Assembly (NCBI RefSeq): GCF_003837865.1
Contig: NZ_RQIS01000007.1
Coordinates: 186,001 to 250,000 of the forward strand
Direction: 5' to 3'
Length of the DNA: 64,000 nucleotides
Source: Paraburkholderia dinghuensis
GTDB taxonomy: Bacteria > Pseudomonadota > Gammaproteobacteria > Burkholderiales > Burkholderiaceae
In this document: one piece after another, positions 33,779 to 44,251 of the stretch
Layout: each line of letters starts with the position of its first letter
How positions within the stretch are numbered: position 1 is the first letter of the stretch
The notes under the pieces: model-generated
The model's database searches: none
What the model saw: the letters and a program-made list of their open reading frames with translations, nothing else
What the model was told of the DNA's origin: nothing
Program-made: the position numbers and the translations under genes

Positions 33779-36700
33779 TTGAGCGCGCGCGAACTGCCAA
33801 CGGGGCTGATGCTCGTCCACGGTAATCAGCCCGAGCGGTTGCGCGATCTGATCGTGCAATGGATCGGCCAGAACGCGGTGGCTCCGCTCGAAAAAGAAGT
33901 GATGCTCGTGCAGAGCAACGGCATCGCGCAGTGGCTCAAGCTGGCCTTCGCCGCCGATCCCGAGGAGGGCGGTTGTGGCATCGCGGCGGCGCTCGAAATG
34001 TCGCTGCCTTCGCGTTTTTTGTGGCAGGTGTACCGTGCGGTGCTCGGTCCAGAGGCAGTGCCGGCCGTCTCGCCGTTCGACAAATCGCGGCTCACGTGGC
34101 GCCTGATGCGCATGCTTCCAGCGCTGCTCGACGCACCCGGTTACGCACCGCTCAAGCGCTTCATGGCGCAGGACGACGATCAGCGCAAGCGCTTCCAGCT
34201 CGCGCAACGTGTGGCCGATCTGTTCGACCAGTACCAGGTCTATCGCGCGGACTGGCTCGCCGCGTGGGCTGCAAACGAAGACGTCGTGATCGACGCACGC
34301 AACCAGCGCATCCCGTTGCCCGACGATGCGCGCTGGCAGGCCGCTTTGTGGCGCGCGCTGCTCGATGACGTGGGCACGCACGCGCAAAACGGAATCGATC
34401 TGCGGCAGACGGGCCGTGCGGCCGTCCACGAGTCGTTCATGCGATTCGCCGAAGGCTGGCATGAAGGCGACGAACGGCCAAAGGCCCTGCCGCGCCGCAT
34501 CGTCGTGTTCGGCATTTCGAGCCTGCCGCGCCAGTCGGTGGAAGTGCTGGCGGCGCTCGCGCGCTGGACCCAGGTGCTGCTGTGTGTCCATAACCCGTGT
34601 ATGCACTACTGGGCCGATATCGTCGCCGACCAGGACCTGCTGCGCGCACGGCACGCGCGTCAGCGCCGCCGCGCGGGCGCGCCCGCCGTGCTCGACGATT
34701 CGCAGCTGCATCTGCACGCGCAGCCGCTGCTCGCGGCGTGGGGCAAGCAGGGTCGCGACTTCATCGGCCTGCTCGACGAATACGACAGCGATGAAGCGCG
34801 CGCGAACTACGCGCCGCATTTCACGCGCATCGGCCAGCGCATCGACCTGTTCGACGGCGACGACCCGCTCACGCTGCTGCAACAGTTGCAGGACGATATC
34901 CGCGATCTGCGCCCGTTGAACGAAACGCGCGAGCAATGGCCCTCGGTCGATCCGGTCGCGGACGAATCGATCCGCTTTCACATCGCCCATAGCGCGCAAC
35001 GCGAAGTGGAGATTCTGCACGACCGGCTGCTGGCGGCATTCGAGGCCGATCCGGCATTGCGTCCGCGCGACGTGATCGTCATGGTGCCCGACATCGAGGT
35101 CTACACGCCCCACATCCAGGCGGTGTTCGGACTCGTCGATGCGGACGATCCGCGCTACGTCCCGTTCAGCGTGGCGGACCGCGCGCAGCGCGCTTTCGAT
35201 CCGCTGACCGGCGCGCTGGAGATGCTGCTCGCGCTGCCTCAGTCGCGCGTCACGGTGAGCGACGTGCTCGACCTGCTGGAAGTGCCTGCTGTGCGCGCGC
35301 GCTTCGGAATCGACGCCGACGATGTGCCGACACTGCGCAACTGGATCGACGGCGCGAACATTCGCTGGGGCCTGCACGCGAAGCAGCGTGCGAGTCTTGG
35401 GCTGCCGCAGGCCGATGAGATCAGCGCGCCGAATAGCTGGTCCTTTGGGTTGCGGCGCATGTTGCTCGGCTACGCGGCGGGTGAAAGCGCGAGCGCGTGG
35501 CAGGGCATCGAGCCCTACGCGGAGATCGGCGGTCTCGATGCCGCGTTGCTGGGTCCGCTCACGCGTCTCGTCGATGCGCTCGATTCGACGTGGCAGACGC
35601 TGCGCGAGAATGCAACGGTCGACGTCTGGTGCGAACGCCTGCGCGCGCTGAAGACGACGTTCTTCGCCACCGATGATCCCGAAGACGCCTACACGCTAGA
35701 GCGTCTCGACGCCGCGCTCGAAACCTGGCGCGAGGCGTGTGCGGAGGCCGCGCTCACGGACAAGCTGCCGCTTGCGATCGTCGCGGAAAACTGGCTCGGC
35801 GTTCTGGATGGCGGCGGTCTGCAGCAGCGTTTCTTCGCGGGTGCGGTGACCTTCGCGACACTGATGCCGATGCGCGCTATCCCGTTTCGCCACGTGTGCC
35901 TGCTCGGCATGAACGATGGCGACTATCCGCGCAGCCGCACGCCGCTCGACTTCGACCTGATGCGCCGCGATTACCGGCCCGGCGACCGTTCGCGTCGCGA
36001 GGACGATCGCTATCTGTTCCTCGAAGCGCTGCTTTCCGCGCGCGACCATCTGCACATTTCGTGGATCGGGCGTAGCGTGACCGACAACACGCCGCGTCCG
36101 CCGTCGGTGCTGGTGGGGCAGTTGCGCGACCACCTGAAGTCGGGCTGGCGCCTCGAAGGCGCTGAGGGGCGCCCGAACGCGCTCGTCGATGCGTTGACGA
36201 TCGAGCATCGTCTGCAACCCTTCAGCGCCGACTATTTCCCGGTGCAGCCCGATGCATCGCCGCTCTATACGTACGCGTCCGAATGGAACAGGCCCGCGCC
36301 TTTGCGCAGCGCCGCGGCGCGAACCGCGTTGCTGCCGCCGCCCGAACGCGATGAACCGGTCTCGATTGCGGAACTCGCCGAGTTCCTGCGCGATCCGGTG
36401 CGTAGCTTCTTCCGGCAGCGTCTGCGCGTCGGGTTCGAAGCCGAGGATGCGGCGAGCGAGAATCAGGAGCCGTTCGAAGTCGACGCGCTGCAGGCCTGGC
36501 AACTCCAGGGCGAACTGATTCGCGCGCAGGTCGCCGCGATGGAGCGCGGCGAGGACGATCTCGAACCGGCCGCACTCGAACGACTCGAACGGATGCACCG
36601 CAGCGGCGATCTGGCGACGGGCGGCTTCGGCGAGGTGATTGGCCAGGAGTTGCTCGCGCCGATGGGCGAACTTTTCATCGAATATCGCAAGGCGCTCGCG

Positions 36701-37360
36701 CGCTGGCCGGACCCGCTCGAGCATCAATATGAAATCCGTCTCGAATCGCAGGTAGAAGGGCGCACGCTGACCGTCGACGACTGGATCGACGATCTGCGTG
36801 CGGGGCCCGACGGCGCGCGCGGTCGCGTGATTCTCGATGCGGGCACGCTTATCAAGGCCAACAAGTATCGGGGGGAACGGCTCGTCGCTTACTGGGTGGC
36901 ACACGTCGCGGCGCAACTGGCTGTGGGTGAAGTGACGACGGTGATCGTCAGCAAGGCGGGCGTGGCGGAATTTTCGCCCATTGCGCAGGATACCGCTCGA
37001 GCCTGGCTGATTGCGTTGCTCGGCGCTTGGGATGAGGGCGCGCGCAGGCCGCTGCCGCTCGCGATCAAGACGGCGTTCGCGTGGCTGCGCCGCTTGCCCG
37101 ATACGTTCGATGGCAGCCGGTCGGCTGTTCCGGCTGAAGCATGGGACGACGCGCGCACGGCATTCGACGGCGCGATGCGTTCGCCCGGCGAGTGCGAGAC
37201 GAACCCGTGGTTGCGCCGCGCATTTCCCGACTTCGAAACGCTCGTCGAGAACGACGAATTCATCACGCTGGCGACGACGCTGCTCCTGCCCGTGCAGCGC
37301 GCGCCGCTGGCGGCCTCGCGCGCGAAGCGCGACGCGGCCCCTGCTGGAGAAACCGCATGA
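33779..37360 (+). CDS. recC: Exodeoxyribonuclease V gamma subunit RecC
   Basis: A 1193-residue RecC, of normal family length. I use the TTG at 33779, which follows AAGGAG by 8 bases and yields MSARELPTGLMLVHGNQPERL; a start at 33671 would add 36 unlikely residues and the ATG at 33809 would begin at MLVHGN. RecC has a helicase-like but inactive fold that recognises Chi and splits the DNA strands. QSNGIAQWLKL, GMNDGDYPRS and LPSRFLWQVYR are conserved segments. Its stop overlaps the recB start (ATGA). Confidence 0.93.
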   Translation: MSARELPTGLMLVHGNQPERLRDLIVQWIGQNAVAPLEKEVMLVQSNGIAQWLKLAFAADPEEGGCGIAAALEMSLPSRFLWQVYRAVLGPEAVPAVSPFDKSRLTWRLMRMLPALLDAPGYAPLKRFMAQDDDQRKRFQLAQRVADLFDQYQVYRADWLAAWAANEDVVIDARNQRIPLPDDARWQAALWRALLDDVGTHAQNGIDLRQTGRAAVHESFMRFAEGWHEGDERPKALPRRIVVFGISSLPRQSVEVLAALARWTQVLLCVHNPCMHYWADIVADQDLLRARHARQRRRAGAPAVLDDSQLHLHAQPLLAAWGKQGRDFIGLLDEYDSDEARANYAPHFTRIGQRIDLFDGDDPLTLLQQLQDDIRDLRPLNETREQWPSVDPVADESIRFHIAHSAQREVEILHDRLLAAFEADPALRPRDVIVMVPDIEVYTPHIQAVFGLVDADDPRYVPFSVADRAQRAFDPLTGALEMLLALPQSRVTVSDVLDLLEVPAVRARFGIDADDVPTLRNWIDGANIRWGLHAKQRASLGLPQADEISAPNSWSFGLRRMLLGYAAGESASAWQGIEPYAEIGGLDAALLGPLTRLVDALDSTWQTLRENATVDVWCERLRALKTTFFATDDPEDAYTLERLDAALETWREACAEAALTDKLPLAIVAENWLGVLDGGGLQQRFFAGAVTFATLMPMRAIPFRHVCLLGMNDGDYPRSRTPLDFDLMRRDYRPGDRSRREDDRYLFLEALLSARDHLHISWIGRSVTDNTPRPPSVLVGQLRDHLKSGWRLEGAEGRPNALVDALTIEHRLQPFSADYFPVQPDASPLYTYASEWNRPAPLRSAAARTALLPPPERDEPVSIAELAEFLRDPVRSFFRQRLRVGFEAEDAASENQEPFEVDALQAWQLQGELIRAQVAAMERGEDDLEPAALERLERMHRSGDLATGGFGEVIGQELLAPMGELFIEYRKALARWPDPLEHQYEIRLESQVEGRTLTVDDWIDDLRAGPDGARGRVILDAGTLIKANKYRGERLVAYWVAHVAAQLAVGEVTTVIVSKAGVAEFSPIAQDTARAWLIALLGAWDEGARRPLPLAIKTAFAWLRRLPDTFDGSRSAVPAEAWDDARTAFDGAMRSPGECETNPWLRRAFPDFETLVENDEFITLATTLLLPVQRAPLAASRAKRDAAPAGETA

Positions 37361-40300
37361 CCCAGGTGCAGGACGTTACGGCCGAAGCACTGGAGCCGCT
37401 GCGCTTTCCGCTATACGGCAGCCGCCTGATCGAGGCGAGCGCGGGCACCGGCAAGACCTTCACCATCGCGATGCTCTATGTGCGGCTCGTGCTCGGCCAT
37501 GGCGCGTCGGGCGAGACCGGCGCCCAGGGTGCGTGCGCGCGGCCGCTTACGCCGCCCGAAATTCTCGTCGTCACGTTCACGGATGCCGCGACGAAGGAAC
37601 TGCGCGAGCGTATCCGCGCGCGTCTGATCGAAGCGGCCGATGCCTTTCGCGTCGATCCGGACGAGGTTCTGTCTCGCGACGCAGGCGGCGACCTGCTGCA
37701 CGAACTGCGCGAGGACTATCCGCCGGAGCAGTGGCCCGCGTGCGCGCGGCGCCTGCAGCTCGCGGCCGAATGGATGGACGAGGCCGCAGTGTCGACGATC
37801 CATGGCTGGTGCAACCGCATGCTCAGCGAGCACGCGTTCGACAGCGACAGTCTCTTCTCGCAGACGCTCGTCACCGACCAGACCGAATTGCGCGCGGAGG
37901 TCGTGCGCGATTACTGGCGCACGTACATGGCGTCGCTGGACGTGCAATCGGCGCAGGAAGTGCGCGCGTGGTTCAGGAATCCCGATGAATTGCACAAGGC
38001 GATCCGTGGCTTGCTCGCGCATGTGGACCTGTTGCCCGATGCATCCGAGCCTGCCGCGTCGCTGCTCGATGCGCGCGTGAAGGCGCGCGCGCAACTCGAA
38101 GACCTCAAGGCGCCGTGGCGCGTGTGGATCGAAGAAGTCAAGGCGCTGCTCGACGACGCACGCGCAAAGAAGCAGTTCGACGCGAGGAAGCTGAACACGC
38201 GCAACTGCGATACGTGGATCGAAAAGCTGCGCACCTGGGCGCACGATCCCGAACTGGAGCACCCTGGCTTCGACGATAAGGCCGCCGTCTGGACGCGTCT
38301 CACGCCCGCCGGACTCAAGGAAATCTGGCAGCCTGGCAGCGAGCCGCCGGCGCACGAGGCGTTCGTTGCGATAGAAACGCTGCGCGAAGCGCTCGACTCA
38401 CGGCCGCAAGCGCGGCAAGCGCTGCTGTGCCACGCAGCGCGCTGGGTCGCGCAACGCTTCGAAGAAGAGGAAGCGCGTCGTTCGCAGATGGGTTTCGATG
38501 ACCTCCTCACGCGTCTCGCAGCTGCCCTCAAGAAGGAAAACGGCGCGCGTCTTGCCGAAATCATCCGCAAGCAATATCCGGTGGCGCTGATCGATGAGTT
38601 CCAGGACACGGACCCGGTTCAGTACCAGATATTCGACAAGGTCTATCGGATCGAGGAAAACGACGCCGATACGGCAATCGTCCTGATCGGCGACCCGAAG
38701 CAGGCCATCTACGCGTTTCGCGGCGCCGATATCTATACGTACCTGCGTGCGCGGCGCGCGTGCGAAGGGCGGCTCTATACGCTCAAGACGAACTATCGCT
38801 CCACGCGCGCGATGGTGGCCGCGGTCAACCGCTGTTTCGGCGCCGCGGAGTCACGTGCGGAAGGTCGCGGTGCTTTTCTGTTCCGCAGCGCCGGGGGCGA
38901 AGCCAATCCGCTTCCGTTCGTTCCTGCCGAGGCGAACGGCCGCCCCGAAAGGCTGGTAGCGGGCGACGCCGAAGTGCCCGCGCTCACCGTCTGGTGGCTG
39001 CCGCCGGCCGCCGACGGCAAGCCGCTCGCCAGCAAGGGTGCATACCTCGCGAGCATGGCCGACAGTTGTGCGACGGAAATGGCGCGTCTCCTGAACCTCG
39101 GCGAGACGCAAGCGGCGGGCTTCGAAAGCGCGGACGATCTGCGCGCGTTGAAGCCGTCCGACATGGCCGTGCTCGTGAACAATCGCGAGGAAGCGCGAGC
39201 GATTCGCAAAGCGCTGGACGCACGCGACGTGCGCAGCGTTTATCTCTCCGATCGCGACTCCGTGTACCTCGCACCGGAAGCCCAGGAGCTGCGCTACTGG
39301 CTCGCCGCCTGCGCCGAGCCTGACGATGGTCGACGCGTACGCACGGCACTGGCGACGTCGTTGCTCGGGCTCGGCTGGGATGAGCTCGATGCGCTGGGCC
39401 GCGACGAGATCGCGTGGGACGTGCGCGTGCTGCAGTTCCGCGGCTATCGCGATTGCTGGCGCAAGAAGGGCGTGCTGCCGATGTTGCGGCGTCTCTTCAA
39501 CGATTTTCACGTGCCACAGCGGCTGCTCGGTGAGACGGCGGGCGCGCTCGCCAACGGCGAACGTGCGCTCACGAACCTGCTGCATCTGGCGGAACTGCTG
39601 CAACAGGCCAGTACGCAACTCGACGGCGAGCACGCGCTGATCCGCTATCTCGACGAGCAACGCGAGGACGAGAGCGCGGGCGGCGGTGGTGACGCGCGGC
39701 AACTGCGTCTCGAAAGCGACGCGGCGCTCGTTCAGGTGGTCACGATCCACAAATCGAAGGGACTCGAATATCCGCTCGTATTCCTGCCGTTCGCGTGCGC
39801 GTTTCGCGCGGTCAAACCCGACGACGTGCCGCTCAAATGGCACGACGAAGCGGGCGAGCCGCGCGTTACGCTCGAAGCGGATGGCCGCGTGCTGCAGCAG
39901 GCGGATCGCGAGCGGCTCGGTGAGGATCTGCGCAAGCTCTATGTCGCGCTCACGCGGGCGCGTTACGCGACCTGGGTCGGCTATGCGCCGCTGCAGGGTG
40001 TGGAGTCGAGCGCGTTCGGTTATCTCGTGAGCGGCGGCGAGCCGGTGCCGGCGGGGCAAACGGAAGGTTGCCTCGATGCCTTGCGCGGTGATTCCATCGA
40101 CATCGATATCGCGCCTGCGCCAGAGCCCGGGCACGAACGCTTCGCCATGCGCGAGAGCGCGGCGACGCGCGGCGGCTCGCGCACGTTCCCCCATCGCGTG
40201 CGCGAGCGCTGGTGGATCGCGAGCTATTCGAGCCTGAAGACGGTCGAAGCAGCGCCGGGCGCTTTCGCCGCGCTGGACCCCGACGGCACGCGCGCCGCGC

Positions 40301-41166
40301 CGGACACACGCAGCGAGGACGTATTCCTCGAACTGCTCGACGCCACGACGCCGCCGGAAGACGACACGGATCTCGCGCAGACTCTGCCTCCTGCGGGCGA
40401 GACGATGCACGGATTCGAACGCGGGGCCGACGCGGGCAGCTTCCTGCATGACCTGATGGAGTGGGCGGCCAACGAAGGGTTCGGACAAATTGCACAGGAT
40501 TCCGAATTGAAGCGGGTGCGCGACATGGTCGCGCGACGCTGCAATGTGCGCGGCTGGTCACACTGGGTCGAGCCACTCACCGAATGGCTGCTGGATCTCG
40601 TGAAGACACCGCTGCGACTCCCCCCCGTCGAAGGCGAGGCGGTGCCGCCGGTCACGTTCGCGAAGCTCTCGTCGTATATGGCCGAAATGGAATTCTGGCT
40701 GGCGGCGCACACCGTCGACACGCTTGAACTCGATGCGCTCGTCACGTCGATGACGCTCGACGGGCAAGCACGCCCCGCGCTCGACGCCACGCGTCTGAAC
40801 GGTATGCTCAAGGGTTTCATGGACCTCGTGTTCGAACACGAGGGGCGCTACTACGTGGCCGACTACAAGTCGAACTGGCTCGGCCCCGACGACGCCTCGT
40901 ACACCGCCGCGAAGATGCGCTCGCAGATTCTGCATTCGCGTTACGAACTGCAGTACGTGCTGTATCTGTTTGCGCTTCATCGCCTGCTCAAGGCGCGCTT
41001 GCCCGACTACGACTACGACCGTCACGTGGGCGGGGCCGTCTATATTTTCCTGCGCGGCATGCGCGCGCCGGGGCAGGGGCTGCATATCGAGCGTCCGCCG
41101 CGCGAGCTGATTGAACGACTCGATGCGCTGTTCGCGCGTCACGACGTCATAGAGGGCATGGCATGA
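37357..41166 (+). CDS. recB: Exodeoxyribonuclease V beta subunit RecB
   Basis: A 1269-residue helicase-nuclease. Walker A is EASAGTGKTFTIA near residue 25, the helicase motif II is ALIDEFQDTDPVQ, and later SF1 motifs include LKTNYRST and TIHKSKGLEYP. The C-terminal nuclease carries D1156 in FMDLVF and D1169 and K1171 in DYKSN, so catalysis should be intact. It loads RecA at double-strand breaks in the RecBCD complex. Four-base overlaps at both ends show a coupled recC-recB-recD operon. Confidence 0.95.
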   Translation: MTQVQDVTAEALEPLRFPLYGSRLIEASAGTGKTFTIAMLYVRLVLGHGASGETGAQGACARPLTPPEILVVTFTDAATKELRERIRARLIEAADAFRVDPDEVLSRDAGGDLLHELREDYPPEQWPACARRLQLAAEWMDEAAVSTIHGWCNRMLSEHAFDSDSLFSQTLVTDQTELRAEVVRDYWRTYMASLDVQSAQEVRAWFRNPDELHKAIRGLLAHVDLLPDASEPAASLLDARVKARAQLEDLKAPWRVWIEEVKALLDDARAKKQFDARKLNTRNCDTWIEKLRTWAHDPELEHPGFDDKAAVWTRLTPAGLKEIWQPGSEPPAHEAFVAIETLREALDSRPQARQALLCHAARWVAQRFEEEEARRSQMGFDDLLTRLAAALKKENGARLAEIIRKQYPVALIDEFQDTDPVQYQIFDKVYRIEENDADTAIVLIGDPKQAIYAFRGADIYTYLRARRACEGRLYTLKTNYRSTRAMVAAVNRCFGAAESRAEGRGAFLFRSAGGEANPLPFVPAEANGRPERLVAGDAEVPALTVWWLPPAADGKPLASKGAYLASMADSCATEMARLLNLGETQAAGFESADDLRALKPSDMAVLVNNREEARAIRKALDARDVRSVYLSDRDSVYLAPEAQELRYWLAACAEPDDGRRVRTALATSLLGLGWDELDALGRDEIAWDVRVLQFRGYRDCWRKKGVLPMLRRLFNDFHVPQRLLGETAGALANGERALTNLLHLAELLQQASTQLDGEHALIRYLDEQREDESAGGGGDARQLRLESDAALVQVVTIHKSKGLEYPLVFLPFACAFRAVKPDDVPLKWHDEAGEPRVTLEADGRVLQQADRERLGEDLRKLYVALTRARYATWVGYAPLQGVESSAFGYLVSGGEPVPAGQTEGCLDALRGDSIDIDIAPAPEPGHERFAMRESAATRGGSRTFPHRVRERWWIASYSSLKTVEAAPGAFAALDPDGTRAAPDTRSEDVFLELLDATTPPEDDTDLAQTLPPAGETMHGFERGADAGSFLHDLMEWAANEGFGQIAQDSELKRVRDMVARRCNVRGWSHWVEPLTEWLLDLVKTPLRLPPVEGEAVPPVTFAKLSSYMAEMEFWLAAHTVDTLELDALVTSMTLDGQARPALDATRLNGMLKGFMDLVFEHEGRYYVADYKSNWLGPDDASYTAAKMRSQILHSRYELQYVLYLFALHRLLKARLPDYDYDRHVGGAVYIFLRGMRAPGQGLHIERPPRELIERLDALFARHDVIEGMA

Positions 41167-43382
41167 CGAGGCGACGCACGAAGGACACGATCGGCGTGAC
41201 CGGCGACCTGTTCGCGCAACTTGAGATCGATGCGGCCGCGCAGGACACGCCGCGACGAATGGTGGGCGAAGCCGCTGCGGCGCGCGAATCGATGACACGG
41301 ATGCTGGCTTTGCTCGACCGCTGGGTCGAGCGTGGCTGGCTACGCGCGCTCGATGCCGCATTCGCGCGCTTTCTCTGGACCGAGGCGCGAGAGGCCACGC
41401 CGCTCTTGTTGCTCGCGGCCGCGCTCGCGAGTCACCAACTCGGGCGCGGTCATGTGTGTCTCGACCTCGCGGCGACGCTCGACGATCCCGCGTTCGCGCT
41501 GTCGTTGCCCCCCGACGGCCCACCGTCACCCGACGCGGAACCCGCGCAGCCGCCTGCCGAAATCCTCGCGGGCGTGACGCTCGCGCAATGGCGTGCGGCG
41601 CTCGACGCGCCCGGGCTCGTCGGCACCGAGGCCGGCAACACGCCGCTCGTACTGGCGGGCACGCGGCTCTATCTGCGGCGTTACTGGCAATACGAACAGG
41701 ACGTGCGCGCCGCAATCGTGCGGCGTCTCGCGCGCAGTGCCGAATTCGAGGCTGCGTTGCCGCCCGGCGCGGCCCGGCGCGCGCTCGATGCGCTGTTCCC
41801 CGCGCGTGGGGCGCAGGCGGGCGAGCCGCCGCGTGCCGACTGGCAGAAGCTCGCATGCGCGCTCGCGGCGCGAAGCGCGTTCAGCATCGTCACGGGCGGA
41901 CCCGGTACGGGCAAGACGACGACGGTTGTGAAACTGCTCGCGCTCTTGCAGACGCTTGCTCTCGGGCAGGGAGGCACAAGCGGAATAAGCGGCAGCGCGC
42001 GTGCGTTGCGTATCCGGCTTGCGGCGCCCACGGGCAAGGCGGCGGCGCGGCTCAACGAATCGATCGCGGGCGCCGTCGCGCGCTTGCCGTTCGACGATCT
42101 GGCGAATGGCGATGCGCTGCGCGCCGCCATTCCCACTGTCGTGACGACGCTGCATCGCGTGCTCGGCACGCGGCCCGGCAGCCGGCGCTTTCGCCACGAC
42201 GCGGCCAATCCGCTGCCCGTCGATGTGCTCGTGATCGACGAGGCGTCGATGGTCGATCTCGAGATGATGGCGGCGGTGCTCGATGCGTTGCCGCCCGGCG
42301 CGCGGCTCATTCTGCTCGGCGACAAGGACCAGCTCGCTTCGGTGGAGGCGGGTGCGGTGCTGGGCGAACTGTGTGACCGCGCGCGCGAAGGGCACTATAC
42401 GGAGGCCACGCGCGCGTGGCTCGAAGCGGCGACCGGCGAGCGCATCGACACCGCGATGCTCGACGCGCACGGCACGCCGCTCGATCAGGCGGTCGCGATG
42501 TTGCGCGAGAGTCATCGCTTCGCAACGGACAGTGGTATCGGTGCGCTCGCGGATCTGGTCAATGCGGGCGACGCTGTGGGCGTCGCGAAGATCTGGACAC
42601 GCGGTCACGCCGATCTCGCGCGCCTCACGTGCCCCAGCACCGACGACGCGCCGCTGCGTGCGCTGATCGTCGACGGCAGGGCGGCAGACGCCGGTGCGGA
42701 CCACGACGTACTCTCGCGGCGTCACGGTTATCGACACTACCTGGAGACGATGCGCGCATTACGGCCCGGGTCCGGCACGTCGTCCGAAGCACTCGCGCAA
42801 TGGGCGGCCGCCGTGTTGAAGGCGCACGGCGAGTTCCAGTTGCTCTGTGCGTTGCGGCGTGGTCCGTGGGGCGTCGAAGGATTGAACCGGCGCGTCGCGC
42901 GGCTGTTGCACGAAGAAAACCTGATCGATCCGCGAGGCGACTGGTATGCCGGGCGACCTGTGCTCGTCACTCACAACGACTACGAACTGGGGCTGATGAA
43001 TGGCGATATCGGCATCGCACTCGAATTGCCCGTGTGCGACGGCGAGCCGCCGATGCTGCGCGTCGCGTTCCCGGCCGCCGATGGAACGGGTGGTGTGAAG
43101 TGGGTGTCGCCGAGCCGCCTGCAAGGCGTGGAAACCGTGTTTGCGCTTACGGTGCACAAATCGCAGGGTTCCGAATTCACGCATGCCGCGTTAGTGCTGC
43201 CCAACACGTACAGCCCCGTCCTCACGCGCGAACTCGTCTACACAGGCATCACGCGCGCGCGGGCGTATTTCACGCTCGTGCTGCCCGAAGGGCGGTCGGT
43301 GCTCGATCGCGCCGTACTCGCGAAAGTGCAGCGCGCAAGCGGTTTGATGGCGGGACTCGCTGAGGATGCCGGCACGGCTTGA
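41163..43382 (+). CDS. recD: Exodeoxyribonuclease V alpha subunit RecD
   Basis: A 739-residue SF1B helicase, the 5'-3' motor of RecBCD. Walker A is VTGGPGTGKTTT around residues 243-253, motif II is LVIDEASMVD, followed by LILLGDKDQLASVEAGAVLGEL, and the C-terminal TVHKSQGSEF and ELVYTGITRAR motifs are present. The N-terminal 200 residues form the RecB-binding domain. The length is somewhat above E. coli RecD. It is the last gene of the operon, with a hairpin after the stop. Confidence 0.95.
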   Translation: MTRRRTKDTIGVTGDLFAQLEIDAAAQDTPRRMVGEAAAARESMTRMLALLDRWVERGWLRALDAAFARFLWTEAREATPLLLLAAALASHQLGRGHVCLDLAATLDDPAFALSLPPDGPPSPDAEPAQPPAEILAGVTLAQWRAALDAPGLVGTEAGNTPLVLAGTRLYLRRYWQYEQDVRAAIVRRLARSAEFEAALPPGAARRALDALFPARGAQAGEPPRADWQKLACALAARSAFSIVTGGPGTGKTTTVVKLLALLQTLALGQGGTSGISGSARALRIRLAAPTGKAAARLNESIAGAVARLPFDDLANGDALRAAIPTVVTTLHRVLGTRPGSRRFRHDAANPLPVDVLVIDEASMVDLEMMAAVLDALPPGARLILLGDKDQLASVEAGAVLGELCDRAREGHYTEATRAWLEAATGERIDTAMLDAHGTPLDQAVAMLRESHRFATDSGIGALADLVNAGDAVGVAKIWTRGHADLARLTCPSTDDAPLRALIVDGRAADAGADHDVLSRRHGYRHYLETMRALRPGSGTSSEALAQWAAAVLKAHGEFQLLCALRRGPWGVEGLNRRVARLLHEENLIDPRGDWYAGRPVLVTHNDYELGLMNGDIGIALELPVCDGEPPMLRVAFPAADGTGGVKWVSPSRLQGVETVFALTVHKSQGSEFTHAALVLPNTYSPVLTRELVYTGITRARAYFTLVLPEGRSVLDRAVLAKVQRASGLMAGLAEDAGTA

Positions 43383-43416
43383 CGCACGGTTGGCCGAAGC
43401 ACGAGACGACGAGACG

Positions 43417-43448
43417 AACGGGCGGGCTGCGTGAGCACCCCGCCCGTT
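43417..43448. terminator. Hairpin between recD and ohr
   Basis: A perfect 10-bp stem AACGGGCGGG (43417-43426) with CCCGCCCGTT (43439-43448) lies between convergent recD and ohr. It has few T residues but is well placed to stop transcription from both sides. Confidence 0.65.
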
Positions 43449-43471
43449 GTCGCGTAACGGCCGGGCGCGGC

Positions 43472-43897
43472 TTAGACGAGGGTCAGCGTCACGTCGATGT
43501 TGCCGCGCGTCGCGTTGGAGTAAGGGCACACGATATGCGCCTTGTCGACGAGCGCCTGCGCGGCCGCGCGGTCCATGCCGGGCAGTGAGATCTTCAGTTC
43601 GACTTCGATGCCGAAGCCGTTCGGAATCGGTCCGATACCGACGCTGGCGTCGATGGCGACGTCGGCGGGAATCGCAATCTTGTCGCGCGCGCCGACGAAC
43701 TTCATCGCGCCGATGAAGCAGGCGCTGTAACCCGACGCGAACAGTTGCTCCGGGTTCGTGCCTGCGCCGCCCGCGCCGCCGAGTTCGCGTGGGGTGGTGA
43801 GTTTGAGGTCGAGGTTGCTTTCAGGCACGACGGCACGGCCATCGCGGCCCCCGGTGACGTGAGCGTGAGCGGTGTAGAGCACTTTTTCGATCGACAT
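43472..43897 (-). CDS. ohr: Organic hydroperoxide reductase Ohr
   Basis: A 141-residue thiol peroxidase. The peroxidatic cysteine is C60 in [12 protein letters not shown] and the resolving cysteine C124 in [16 protein letters not shown], with the conserved Arg and Glu supplied by [18 protein letters not shown]. Ohr reduces fatty-acid and other organic hydroperoxides using lipoylated proteins. An AGGAG site fixes the ATG at 43897. No marR-type ohrR is adjacent; instead a TetR regulator lies upstream with a matching operator in the gap. Confidence 0.93.
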   Translation of the reverse strand: MSIEKVLYTAHAHVTGGRDGRAVVPESNLDLKLTTPRELGGAGGAGTNPEQLFASGYSACFIGAMKFVGARDKIAIPADVAIDASVGIGPIPNGFGIEVELKISLPGMDRAAAQALVDKAHIVCPYSNATRGNIDVTLTLV

Positions 43898-44176
43898 GAC
43901 GGACTCCTGGTGGGTGTTGCTGTAGAACGGGACTGCGTTGGGAAGATGATTAGCTATGCAGATCGATATCGATCGCTTGTGTGCTGCCTTGTTTTGAAGC
44001 GCAGTAGACCGGCGCCGAAACGCTCTCGTGGCGAAGGGCTTTCGCCTGCCCACTCGTGACGACACATGCCTCAATCCGTTTCGGGTACATGATCCTCGCC
44101 CTCATAAGCAAATCTGGCGGCAGTCAAATGATGATGCGAAATGACGGCCGGCGCTGTGTTCCTGCAAATCTGCATA

Positions 44177-44196
44177 TATCTATCAGAAGATAGATA
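44177..44196. promoter_or_regulatory. TetR operator upstream of ohr
   Basis: TATCTATCAGAAGATAGATA is a palindrome with perfect 8-bp arms around AGAA. It matches 15 of 20 positions of the palindrome in front of the tetR gene at 44833-44852. It lies in the 354-bp gap between ohr and the end of tetR, about 280 bp before the ohr start. The rest of that gap shows no gene. Confidence 0.65.
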
Positions 44197-44251
44197 ACTG
44201 ACCCCAAAAAGAAGGCGGAGCACCGCCTTGCCTCGCGTTCCTGCGGGAAGA

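Noticed and set aside
33692..41856. Several long minus-strand frames opposite recC, recB and the start of recD (up to 561 codons)
   Set aside because: They are rich in Arg, Gln and His, have no start signals and mirror the codon pattern of the rec genes.
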